A stretch of 64,000 nucleotides of DNA from Chitinophagaceae bacterium. Lineage in GTDB: Bacteria; Bacteroidota; Bacteroidia; Chitinophagales; Chitinophagaceae. The stretch spans positions 372,001 through 436,000 of the forward strand of contig JADJVB010000010.1 in assembly GCA_016710745.1 (NCBI GenBank), in the 5' to 3' direction. This document shows, piece after piece, positions 8,643-16,161 of this stretch. The notes beneath the pieces were generated by a model. It was not told where the DNA came from. It saw nothing but the letters and a program-made list of their open reading frames with translations, and made no database searches. Position numbers and translations under genes: made by a program. The first letter of the stretch is position 1. Every line of letters begins with the position of its first letter.

Positions 8643-9227
8643 AATATGTATTAATACTACTTATTTATATAATCAACTACTATTACTAGGGCTGTTAATT
8701 TGTGGAAACAATAAAAACAGCGGTTAATGTAAAATTAAAAACTTTAGTTTATTAACCTCCATCCACAGTTAATTAACATTTAATTATTTGAATGCATAAG
8801 TTATAGATACACTACCACACAATACATTATCACAACCAAAATTAGTTGTAAACAACGGTTAATAATTATCCGGGTGGAAAGAATAAAAACATATGTTTAA
8901 ATAAACCCTGTTGAAAAACAAGGGATAAAAGATGGTTTAATAACAATAAAACCAAACCGTTCAACCGGCTGGTGAAGATTCACCCATATTATGCAACGTT
9001 TTAAAATCGAAATACCCCGGTTATCAACAATAAAACCGCATTACTAACAACCAGGTGTTAAAAACCGATAAAAGCCCCACCCGGATGTAATTAAGGCTAT
9101 TTATAAACCAACAGCGGTTTTAAAATTTTACTATAGTGCCAACCGTATTAGTATTACAGGGTGTAAAACCTATTTTATATACAATTTTACCCTATTTTTG
9201 CCGTCCAAAATTTAATTTTTAATAAAT
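8643..9227. other. 585-bp AT-rich non-coding gap with DnaA-box-like sites
   Basis: No convincing gene is visible on either strand. The plus strand is A-rich with repeated GGTTAA/AACCGG-type words (CGGTTAATG, ACGGTTAATAA, CCGGTTATC). Sites resembling the TTATCCACA DnaA box are TTATCAACA at 9021-9029 (8 of 9), CCATCCACA at 8759-8767 (7 of 9) and TGTGGAAAC at 8701-8709 on the opposite strand. The region must hold divergent promoters for nadA and the ppiD-like gene. It could also be an origin-like or structural RNA region, but the evidence is weak. Confidence 0.35.
9193..9200 (+). promoter_or_regulatory. Bacteroidota -7 box upstream of the ppiD-like gene
   Basis: TATTTTTG matches TAnnTTTG and lies 27 bases before the ATG at 9228. 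Confidence 0.4.
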
Positions 9228-10403
9228 ATGCAAATTATTCAGAATATACGTGATAAGGGAGCCCCAATAACCATTGTGGCAATTTCGCTAGCATTAATAG
9301 CTTTTATTTTAATGGACTCGAAGCAGGATGGTAAAGGACCCACCGCAAATGACGCCATTGGGAAGATAAACGGGTCTGCCGTTGAACTAACAGAGTTTAA
9401 CAAGAAAGTAAGGCTTTTGGAAGCCCAGGAAGAACAGCAGTCTGGCCAAAAGCCAACTAATATACGATCATCACAAATTCGTGAGCAGGTTTGGAATCAA
9501 ATTGTGGCCGAAAAGGTATTTTATGCCGAGGCTGCTAAATTAGGTATTGATTTTACTTCAAAAGAACTGGAAAGTATATTGAAAAGTGATGACCAATCGA
9601 ACCCGTTGATGCAGGACCGCTCTATGGTAGATCCTGCAACAGGAAAATTAGACCGCACCAAGCTTTCGCAGGCGCTTACCAATATTAAAAAAAGAACCGG
9701 AGAAGATTGGGATGTTATTAATTCACAGATCATCGAGCCGCAGAAGTTAACCAGTGTATCTACAAAATACTTTGCATTGCTGAATGCCAGTGCTTATTAT
9801 CCAACCTGGATGGAAGAAAAAGATGCAAAAGAAAGTAAAACATTTGCCAGTATTTCTTATGTACAGATTCCTTACCAAACCATCAGCGATAGTACTATAA
9901 AAGTAACAGATGCTGAAATTGAGTCTTATGTAAAAAAGAATAAAGACCAGTTTAAGCAGGATGCAGGGCGCATGGTTTCATATGTTGGTTTTAGCCAGCT
10001 ACCCAGCCCGGCCGATAGTGCAAGAACCAGGGAACTGGTTAACTCATTAAAAACAGATTTTGCTAACGAAACCAACGTAAAAAACTTTTTGGCCAGAAAT
10101 ACAAGCGCCATCGACTTTGATACCAACTACGTACCAAGAGCAAAGATCCAAAGTATTTTTCTTGATTCGATAACAAGGTTATCAGCAGGATCTGTTTATG
10201 GACCCTATGTAGAAAATAAAAATTACGTGATTGCCAAAATGCTGGGAAGCAAAAGCGTACCGGATAGCGCCCGGGCAAAACATATTTTAATTGCAACAGT
10301 TAATTCTCAAACCGGGCAACCCATACTGGAAGACAGTATTGCTAAAAAAGAGCTGATAGTATTTATAATGCGATCAACGCCGGCGCAAACTTTTCATTCT
10401 TAG
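9228..10403 (+). CDS. PpiD/SurA-like peptidylprolyl isomerase, N-terminal part (frameshifted)
   Basis: This is the first part of a membrane-anchored periplasmic foldase. One transmembrane helix (ITIVAISLALIAFILMD, residues 13-30) is followed by a SurA-N-like region (IGKINGSAVELTEFNKKVRLLEAQ, IREQVWNQIVAEKVF). The first parvulin domain starts at DSARAKHILIAT. Frame is lost at an A6 run (10344-10349), after which the product ends in a short unrelated tail (VFIMRSTPAQTFHS). Adding one A restores AKKRADSIYNAINAGANFSFLA and joins the next fragment, giving about 708 residues, normal for the family. Either an assembly error or a real lesion. Confidence 0.85.
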   Translation: MQIIQNIRDKGAPITIVAISLALIAFILMDSKQDGKGPTANDAIGKINGSAVELTEFNKKVRLLEAQEEQQSGQKPTNIRSSQIREQVWNQIVAEKVFYAEAAKLGIDFTSKELESILKSDDQSNPLMQDRSMVDPATGKLDRTKLSQALTNIKKRTGEDWDVINSQIIEPQKLTSVSTKYFALLNASAYYPTWMEEKDAKESKTFASISYVQIPYQTISDSTIKVTDAEIESYVKKNKDQFKQDAGRMVSYVGFSQLPSPADSARTRELVNSLKTDFANETNVKNFLARNTSAIDFDTNYVPRAKIQSIFLDSITRLSAGSVYGPYVENKNYVIAKMLGSKSVPDSARAKHILIATVNSQTGQPILEDSIAKKELIVFIMRSTPAQTFHS

Positions 10404-10471
10404 CTGCGCAATATTCGTCCGACGGAAGTAAGGACAATGGTGGCGACCTGGGCACATTTGGTTATGGTGCT

Positions 10472-11353
10472 ATGGTTCAGGAGTTCAATAAATTCTGTTT
10501 TGAAAAACCCGTTGGATCAAGGGGTGTAGTAAAAACACAATTTGGATACCACATCATTGAATTGCTGAGTCAAAAAGGATCAAGCCCGGCCTATAAGATC
10601 GGATACCTGGCTAAAGAAATTTTCGCCAGTGAGGAAACGATCAATATGGCCAGTAATGAAGCGATAAAATTATCTGCTGAAAAAGATCCGAAGAAATTTG
10701 AAGAATATTTGAAGAACAAGGGACAGTCGAAAATTACTGTACCAACACTGGTTAAAGAAAATGATGCACAGATCGGACAACTGCAGGATGCCAGGCAATT
10801 GGTACGCTGGGTGTTTGAAGCAAAAAAAGGAGATGTGAGCGATCCGATGCCGGTTGGTGATCAATTTGTGGTGGCTATGGTAGATAATATTTATAAAGAA
10901 GGAACACAGGATGCCGCAACCGCCAGGCCATTAGCTGAAAATTCCATCAGGGAAGAGAAAAAAGGGGAGCAAATTATCAAAGCGTTGGGCAGCAATGTTA
11001 CCCTGGAATCGGCATCTGCAAAGTATTCAAAAGAAATTTTAACTGCAGGTGAAGACTCTTCCATTACTTTCAAATCTCAGATCATCAATTCAATTGGCAA
11101 TGAGCCAAAATTAATTGGTGCGGCATTTAACAAAGCTAATGTTAACAAGGTGGCAGCACCCATAGCAGGAAAATCGGGTGTATATGTATTTAAAGTGAAC
11201 AGCGTTGGCGAAAAAGTTGCTGATCCGCTGGAAGATAAAGTACAAAACAGGGTACAACAAACCGCAGCCTTGCGCAACTCGGCCGTTTCTAACTGGTTTG
11301 AAGGATTGCGTAAAAAAGCCACAATTAAAGACAACAGAAGCAAGTTCTTCTAA
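10472..11353 (+). CDS. PpiD/SurA-like peptidylprolyl isomerase, C-terminal part (frameshifted)
   Basis: Continuation of the preceding foldase in the -1 frame. Homologous reading begins at about 10346, before the first ATG at 10472. The residues just upstream (FSFLAAQYSSDGSKDNGGDLGTF) plus GYGAMVQEFNKFCFE and VKTQFGYHIIELL complete the parvulin rotamase domain, with its GGDLG and FGYHII signatures. The rest is a degenerate second domain and C-terminal helices. The unbroken second half argues that selection on it is recent or still active. A strong terminator follows the stop. Confidence 0.82.
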   Translation: MVQEFNKFCFEKPVGSRGVVKTQFGYHIIELLSQKGSSPAYKIGYLAKEIFASEETINMASNEAIKLSAEKDPKKFEEYLKNKGQSKITVPTLVKENDAQIGQLQDARQLVRWVFEAKKGDVSDPMPVGDQFVVAMVDNIYKEGTQDAATARPLAENSIREEKKGEQIIKALGSNVTLESASAKYSKEILTAGEDSSITFKSQIINSIGNEPKLIGAAFNKANVNKVAAPIAGKSGVYVFKVNSVGEKVADPLEDKVQNRVQQTAALRNSAVSNWFEGLRKKATIKDNRSKFF

Positions 11354-11377
11354 CAGGAACTGAAAATAAGATTACAA

Positions 11378-11407
11378 ACAGCCATCGGTTTTCCGGTGGC
11401 TGTTTTG
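11378..11407 (+). terminator. Intrinsic terminator after the ppiD-like gene
   Basis: An 11-bp stem (ACAGCCATCGG / CCGGTGGCTGT, one G-T wobble) with a TTTT loop is followed by TTTTGTT, 25 bases after the stop. Confidence 0.85.
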
Positions 11408-11425
11408 TTAAGTATATGCGAGTGC

Positions 11426-11456
11426 TTTTGTATAAAAAAACGAAGCTGTATCTTTG
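11426..11456 (+). promoter_or_regulatory. Two-box Bacteroidota promoter of the DUF2480 gene
   Basis: TTTTG at 11426-11430 (-33-like) and TATCTTTG at 11449-11456 (-7) are separated by 18 bases, close to the Bacteroidota consensus. The ATG at 11461 follows the -7 box by only 4 bases, so transcription would begin at or within a base or two of the start codon: a probable leaderless mRNA. Confidence 0.6.
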
Positions 11457-11460
11457 CCAA

Positions 11461-11982
11461 ATGTCTGAACTAATAGTTAATAAGGTATCGGAAAGCAGTT
11501 TGCTAACCATCGACCTGGAAAGCTTTTATCCCAAAGAGGAAGTTGCCGTTTTTGATATGAAAGAATATTTGTTCATGGGCTTGATTTTGAAAGAAAAGGA
11601 TTTCAGGGAAGCCATGAAAAACCTCGACCTCGCAGCCTTCAAAGGAAAAAATGTGGCCCTTACCTGTACGGCCGATGCGGTGATACCCGTTTGGGCCTAT
11701 ATGCTGGTTGCCAGTTACCTGGAACCTGTTGCCAGGGAGATTATTTTTGGTGACCGGGACTTCTTACACAAAACCATTTTCTTAAGAAATATCGACAGGA
11801 TAAATATTGCCGATTATGCCGACAAGCGCGTAGTTATAAAAGGCTGTGGCGAACTGCCCATAACCGAAACAGCCTATGTAGCCATTACCAAAAAATTGAG
11901 GCCGGTTGTAAAAAGCATCATGTACGGCGAGCCCTGCAGCACGGTGCCTATTTATAAACAGCCAAAAACGCCGGTTGCTTAA
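11461..11982 (+). CDS. DUF2480 family protein
   Basis: A 173-residue Bacteroidota-restricted protein of unknown function. Family marks are NKVSESSLLTIDLESFYPKEEVAVFD, LFMGLILKEKDFREAMKNLDLAAFKGKNVALTCTADAVIPVWAYMLVASYLEP and VVIKGCGELPI. Conserved Cys in LTCTADA and KGCGELP could bind metal or act in redox chemistry, but this is inference. There is no signal peptide, so it is cytoplasmic. The ATG at 11461 is chosen over an upstream ATG because the promoter sits just before it. Its TAA shares the TTAA tetramer with the opposing corA stop. Confidence 0.88.
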   Translation: MSELIVNKVSESSLLTIDLESFYPKEEVAVFDMKEYLFMGLILKEKDFREAMKNLDLAAFKGKNVALTCTADAVIPVWAYMLVASYLEPVAREIIFGDRDFLHKTIFLRNIDRINIADYADKRVVIKGCGELPITETAYVAITKKLRPVVKSIMYGEPCSTVPIYKQPKTPVA

Positions 11983-13082
11983 AACCAACCCCGCCGCCTG
12001 AAAATCCTGATCATGGCCAGCGGAATCAATAACATCAGTCCTACGGAAATAAAGAAACCCCATTTATTATGCAGCAGCGGAATAGATTCGAAGTTCATCC
12101 CGAAAATACCGCCAATGACAGTTGCGGGAGCGAGTAAGCAGGTTACCACCGCCATCACTTTCATCACCTCGTTCATTTTTAAGTTTACATTGCTCAGGTA
12201 GAGGTCGTGCAGGTTTATCATCATATCGCGGTAGTTTTCGGCCAGGTCGTTGGCTTGTAAAATATGATCATACACATCCTTAAAATATTTTTCAGTTTTA
12301 TCTTCAATCAATTCGCTTTCGGTTCGTAAAATTCCATGCACCAATTCCCGCACCGGCGCCACACTTCTTTTCAGTACGATCATTTCCTTACGTAATAAAT
12401 TTATTTTCGCCAGGCTTCGGGTGTTTGGGTGACGCACAATATCTTCTTCCAGTTCTTCAATTTTTTCACCCAATTGTTCCATTACAATAAAGTAACTATC
12501 AACGATCATATCAATCAGCGAATAATACAGAAAGTCGGCCCCGTTTTGCCTGATCTTGGTATTGCTAACCTTTAGTTTTTCACGCAACGGATTAAATACA
12601 TCTTTGGTTGCATCTTCCTGGAAACTGATGACAAAATTTTTACCCAATATGATACTGATCTGTTCTACTTCAACCGAAGAATCTTCTTTATTAAAGTAAA
12701 GCATATTCATTAATGAAAACAAGAGCCCGTTTATTTCATCGGTTTTTGCCCGCTGGCCAACACTTAAAATATCCTCGATGATCAGGTTGTGAACACCGTA
12801 GCGCGCACAGATCGCTTCTACATCCACTTTTCTTAAACCATCAACATTCAACCAGGAAACAGCAGGTGTTTCCATATAGGGATAGCTTTCGTCAACAGCA
12901 TTTAATTCTTTGTAATCAACATCCCGGGCATTATAATCAAAAACATAAACCCGGGTAGTCTCCGGCTCTTTCCTGCCGGATAACACGGTAGGGTTTACCT
13001 GTAAAACCTTTTTCGTACGTAAGATCTCTAAAGGGTTTAACAACGGATTTAGAAAATAAGAAAGGTATTTTTGAGCGCCCAT
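11979..13082 (-). CDS. corA: CorA-type magnesium/cobalt transporter
   Basis: A 367-residue divalent cation channel of the CorA/MIT family in the inner membrane. The cytoplasmic funnel domain (VSWLNVDGLRKVDVEAICARYGVHNLIIEDIL) is followed by a long helical stalk and two C-terminal membrane helices. The selectivity motif Gly-Met-Asn is in the first helix loop (GIFGMNFESIP), and a basic tail RIFRRRGWF follows the second. The translation is open far upstream, but the ATG at 13082 (MGAQKYLSYF) gives the usual family length. The 5' region overlaps nothing, and a terminator of the upstream gene lies between. Confidence 0.93.
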   Translation of the reverse strand: MGAQKYLSYFLNPLLNPLEILRTKKVLQVNPTVLSGRKEPETTRVYVFDYNARDVDYKELNAVDESYPYMETPAVSWLNVDGLRKVDVEAICARYGVHNLIIEDILSVGQRAKTDEINGLLFSLMNMLYFNKEDSSVEVEQISIILGKNFVISFQEDATKDVFNPLREKLKVSNTKIRQNGADFLYYSLIDMIVDSYFIVMEQLGEKIEELEEDIVRHPNTRSLAKINLLRKEMIVLKRSVAPVRELVHGILRTESELIEDKTEKYFKDVYDHILQANDLAENYRDMMINLHDLYLSNVNLKMNEVMKVMAVVTCLLAPATVIGGIFGMNFESIPLLHNKWGFFISVGLMLLIPLAMIRIFRRRGWF

Positions 13083-13166
13083 AACAGTATGTATTATAAA
13101 TTCCGGCGAGCCCGGCAGGTAAAAAATTAGACTACTGAAAATAGCCATTTTATTCCGGATAGGCAC

Positions 13167-13198
13167 AAATAAAAAACCACCCCGATCAATCGGGATGG
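13167..13198 (-). terminator. Intrinsic terminator after the DUF4440/SnoaL-like gene
   Basis: On the minus strand a 10-bp stem (CCATCCCGAT / ATCGGGGTGG, one wobble) with a 2-base loop is followed by TTTTTTATTT, 20 bases past the stop at 13219. Confidence 0.85.
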
Positions 13199-13218
13199 CG
13201 CTCATTATAAAAAATATT

Positions 13219-13716
13219 TTATTTGGCCGGGGGTGGGTTTGCAGGCAGATCACTGTTCCAAACATCCCGGTACATTTTCCATTTGCCATCCACTTCTTTC
13301 CACATCACGATATACTTACCTTTATCTACCGACACATTACCGGCCACCTGCATATCATAGGTTCCTGTTTCGATAACAGCTTCTTTACCGCCAAAAACTT
13401 CTTCCGTAGCAAGTACAATGTTTTTCAAACCCATTTTAACGCCTCCATTAAAGAAAGCACTGATGGCAGCTGTACCACACATCTTTGGCATGTTGGGCGG
13501 ATTGATACAGGCGTCGGCAGTATAACAATTCGCAAAGCTTACCGAATCGCCGGTGGCCCAGGAGGCGCCAAAAACATTATTGCTTGCAGCAATAGACGCT
13601 TTGGCGCTGTCGAGACTAAATGTTGCCGTTTCTGTTTTAGCGGTTTCGTTGTTACAGGCACCGAAAAGCAAGGTTACCAGAGCAAGACCTGATAATTTAA
13701 TAAAAGTGTGTTTCAT
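13219..13716 (-). CDS. SnoaL/DUF4440-like (NTF2-fold) lipoprotein
   Basis: A 165-residue exported protein. The signal peptide MKHTFIKLSGLALVTLLFGAC ends in a lipobox, so it should be lipidated. The mature part reads like an NTF2-fold ketosteroid-isomerase-like domain: ASIAASNNVFGASWATGDSVSFANCYTADACINPPNMPKMCGTAAISAFF, then YDMQVAGNVSVDKGKYIVMWKEVDGKWKMYRDVWNSD. Such proteins include enzymes and non-catalytic stress factors; the ligand is unknown. It is a single-gene unit with its own terminator. Confidence 0.75.
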   Translation of the reverse strand: MKHTFIKLSGLALVTLLFGACNNETAKTETATFSLDSAKASIAASNNVFGASWATGDSVSFANCYTADACINPPNMPKMCGTAAISAFFNGGVKMGLKNIVLATEEVFGGKEAVIETGTYDMQVAGNVSVDKGKYIVMWKEVDGKWKMYRDVWNSDLPANPPPAK

Positions 13717-13783
13717 GTTTAGTTGGTTTAGGTATGCAATGTAGCGATATTAAAATATCCAAGCCATGTGGCTATTGGGTATT

Positions 13784-15061
13784 TTAGTAATTATTGGTTT
13801 GTCGCCGGCCGCTAAAATTTCCGCTTTTTCCCCGGTTGTTTCCGCCAAATCCCCGGCTTCGTTTTTGACCCTGTCCCTGCCCCTGTTTTGGTTGCGGAAT
13901 TACGGGCCCCGTAATTAAACCGGCACTCAATTCGTAAGGATGGTTTTTAACAACAGGAATACTGATACCAATGAGCTTCTGAATATCCTTCAACTCACTT
14001 CTTTCATCAGCATCGCAAAATGAAATGGCAATTCCGGTGTTGCCTGCCCTGCCGGTACGTCCAATACGGTGTACATAGGTTTCGGGTATATTGGGCAATT
14101 CATAATTAATGACATGGCTTAACTCATCGATATCAATGCCCCTGGCGGCGATATCGGTTGCCACTAAAACCCTTAGTTTTCCATCTTTAAAATTTCCCAA
14201 AGCATGTTGCCGGGCGTTTTGCGATTTGTTGCCATGAATTGCAGCAGCAGTAATTTCATGCCGGTGCAAAAACTTGACCACTTTATCCGCACCATGTTTG
14301 GTGCGGGTAAAAACAAGGGCGGTAATAATATCTGCATCTTTTAACAGGTGTAAAAGCAGGATCGGCTTTTCAGTTTTGCCAACATAGTACAAACTTTGGT
14401 CAATGGCATCAACGGTTGAAGAGGCAGGCGTAACTTCTACCTTAGCCGGATTGGTTAACAACGCATTGGCCAGTTTTTGAATTTCGGGCGGCATGGTTGC
14501 CGAGAAAAACAAGGTTTGTCGTTTTGCGGGTAGCTTGGTTATTATACGCTTTACATCGTTTATAAAACCCATATCCAGCATACGGTCGGCTTCATCGAGT
14601 ACAAAAATTTTTAAAAACTTCAGGTCGATAAAACCCTGGCTGATCAGGTCGAGCAGCCGGCCTGGTGTGGCTACTAATATATCTACACCGCGGCGCAAAA
14701 TATTGGTTTGGTGTAATTGCGACACGCCACCAAAAATTACGGTGTGGCTCATACCGGTATGTTTACCGTAGGCGGCAAAACTTTCATCGATCTGAATGGC
14801 CAGCTCCCTGGTGGGTGTTAAGATCAGCACTTTAATTTTATGCGGACCGCGTTCTTCACCTTTATTTTTATATAAAAGTTGCAGAATCGGGATGGCAAAT
14901 GCAGCCGTTTTACCCGTTCCGGTTTGGGCACAACCCAGCAGGTCGCGCTGCTCTAAAATTAAAGGGATGCTTTGTGCCTGGATAGGCGTAGGTGTTGTGT
15001 ACCCTTCTGTGCTCAATGCTTTCAGGATAGGATCTATAAGATCTAATTTTTTAAAATCCAT
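13784..15061 (-). CDS. rhlE: DEAD-box RNA helicase, RhlE type
   Basis: A 425-residue ATP-dependent RNA helicase. Motifs occur in order: Q motif (GYTTPTPIQAQSIP), I (AQTGTGKT), Ia (PTRELA), Ib (TPGR), II (DEAD), III (SAT), V (ATDIAARGID) and VI (HRIGRTGRAG). The C-terminal tail is basic and Gly/Gln/Arg-rich (GQGQGQKRSRGFGGNNRG), typical of RNA-binding tails. RhlE-type helicases act in RNA decay, ribosome assembly and cold adaptation. Length and motif spacing fit RhlE better than DbpA or CsdA. Confidence 0.92.
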   Translation of the reverse strand: MDFKKLDLIDPILKALSTEGYTTPTPIQAQSIPLILEQRDLLGCAQTGTGKTAAFAIPILQLLYKNKGEERGPHKIKVLILTPTRELAIQIDESFAAYGKHTGMSHTVIFGGVSQLHQTNILRRGVDILVATPGRLLDLISQGFIDLKFLKIFVLDEADRMLDMGFINDVKRIITKLPAKRQTLFFSATMPPEIQKLANALLTNPAKVEVTPASSTVDAIDQSLYYVGKTEKPILLLHLLKDADIITALVFTRTKHGADKVVKFLHRHEITAAAIHGNKSQNARQHALGNFKDGKLRVLVATDIAARGIDIDELSHVINYELPNIPETYVHRIGRTGRAGNTGIAISFCDADERSELKDIQKLIGISIPVVKNHPYELSAGLITGPVIPQPKQGQGQGQKRSRGFGGNNRGKSGNFSGRRQTNNY

Positions 15062-15259
15062 TAAATGGTTTGTTTATTTGTGTGGGCTGGCAAAGACGTT
15101 GCATATTCTGAATCAGCAGAAAAAATTTTATTACCACATGGCCTGCAACAGGCTTATCACTTAAACTAAGGAAGTGGAATGCAAAATTAGGCTTTTGTTT
15201 TTTAATGGGCGATATATCTCAAAAACAGCTAAATCAACCAATTATTATGTCAGGCTGCG

Positions 15260-15267
15260 TAAATTTG
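15260..15267 (+). promoter_or_regulatory. Bacteroidota -7 box upstream of the amidase gene
   Basis: TAAATTTG matches TAnnTTTG, 16 bases before the ATG at 15284. Confidence 0.35.
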
Positions 15268-15283
15268 TGTATAAATCAATCAG

Positions 15284-16090
15284 ATGTCAACGTTAACCAT
15301 TACCACCATACAAAGCAATTTGATCTGGGAAGAAAAATCGGCTAACCTGCGGTTATTGGAGAAGAAGATCGTGGAGATAGAAGAAAAAACCGAGATCGTT
15401 ATTTTGCCCGAGATGTTCAGTACAGGATTCAGTATGAACCCGGAGCTGCTTGCCGAAACCATGGAGGGCGAAACGATCGAATGGATGAAAAGGGTAAGCC
15501 GGGAAAACGGTGTGGTACTTACCGGCAGCCTGATCATTAAAGAAGAAGACAAATATTACAACCGCCTGGTGTGGATGTTGCCGAACGGACAATTCGGACA
15601 CTATGATAAACGGCACCTGTTTGCTTTTGGCGAAGAGGACAAGCATTATAGCCCGGGAAATAAAAGACTGATCGCATCGGTAAAAGGATGGAAGATAAAT
15701 TTACAGGTGTGTTATGATCTGCGGTTTCCGGTTTGGGCGAGGCAGGCTCCCCCCGCTGCCGGGAGTGCAGCCGGGACTGGGGTTGAATACGACATTTTAA
15801 TTTATGTGGCCAACTGGCCCGAACGCCGCAGCCATGCCTGGAAAACATTATTGTGTGCCAGGGCCATCGAAAACCAATGTTATGTGATAGGCGTAAACCG
15901 GGTGGGCAGCGATGCCAATAATATTTACTACAGTGGAAACAGTTTGGTCATTGATCCATTGGGTCAGGTTCTTTACCATATGGCCGACGAGGAAGATGTA
16001 AATACGATCACGCTTCAGAAAGAAGTGCTGGAGGATGTAAGAACGAAGTTTCCTTTTTGGAAAGACGCCGATCAATTCAATTTGCAATAA
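15284..16090 (+). CDS. Carbon-nitrogen hydrolase, omega-amidase (YafV/Nit2) type
   Basis: A 268-residue nitrilase-superfamily enzyme. The catalytic Glu-Lys-Cys triad is visible in VILPEMFSTGFSM, HYDKRHLFAF and LQVCYDLRFPVW. The family hydrolyses amides such as 2-oxoglutaramate and 2-oxosuccinamate in amino-acid salvage; the exact substrate is inferred. Between the catalytic Cys loop and the strand YDILIYVANWPERR there is an Ala/Gly/Pro-rich insert (RQAPPAAGSAAGTGVE, near 15740-15785) not usual in this family and GC-rich compared with the gene. The rest is normal in length. Confidence 0.88.
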   Translation: MSTLTITTIQSNLIWEEKSANLRLLEKKIVEIEEKTEIVILPEMFSTGFSMNPELLAETMEGETIEWMKRVSRENGVVLTGSLIIKEEDKYYNRLVWMLPNGQFGHYDKRHLFAFGEEDKHYSPGNKRLIASVKGWKINLQVCYDLRFPVWARQAPPAAGSAAGTGVEYDILIYVANWPERRSHAWKTLLCARAIENQCYVIGVNRVGSDANNIYYSGNSLVIDPLGQVLYHMADEEDVNTITLQKEVLEDVRTKFPFWKDADQFNLQ

Positions 16091-16140
16091 TGGCGTTAGA
16101 TTTTTGGTGGGTGCAGGATACTGATTGCTCGACGCTAACA

Positions 16141-16161
16141 GCTAATTGCTAATTGCTAATT
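16141..16161. repeat. Three tandem GCTAATT heptamers
   Basis: GCTAATT occurs three times in a row. The S41 protease TAG stop (16149-16151, minus strand) lies inside the array, so unit number decides the last residues of that protein. Confidence 0.7.

Noticed and set aside
10341..10352. Programmed -1 frameshifting at the A6G run of the ppiD-like gene
   Set aside because: In the reading frame the slip would pair the P-site tRNA with TAA, a poor match, no stimulatory hairpin is evident, and other genes here show similar homopolymer errors.
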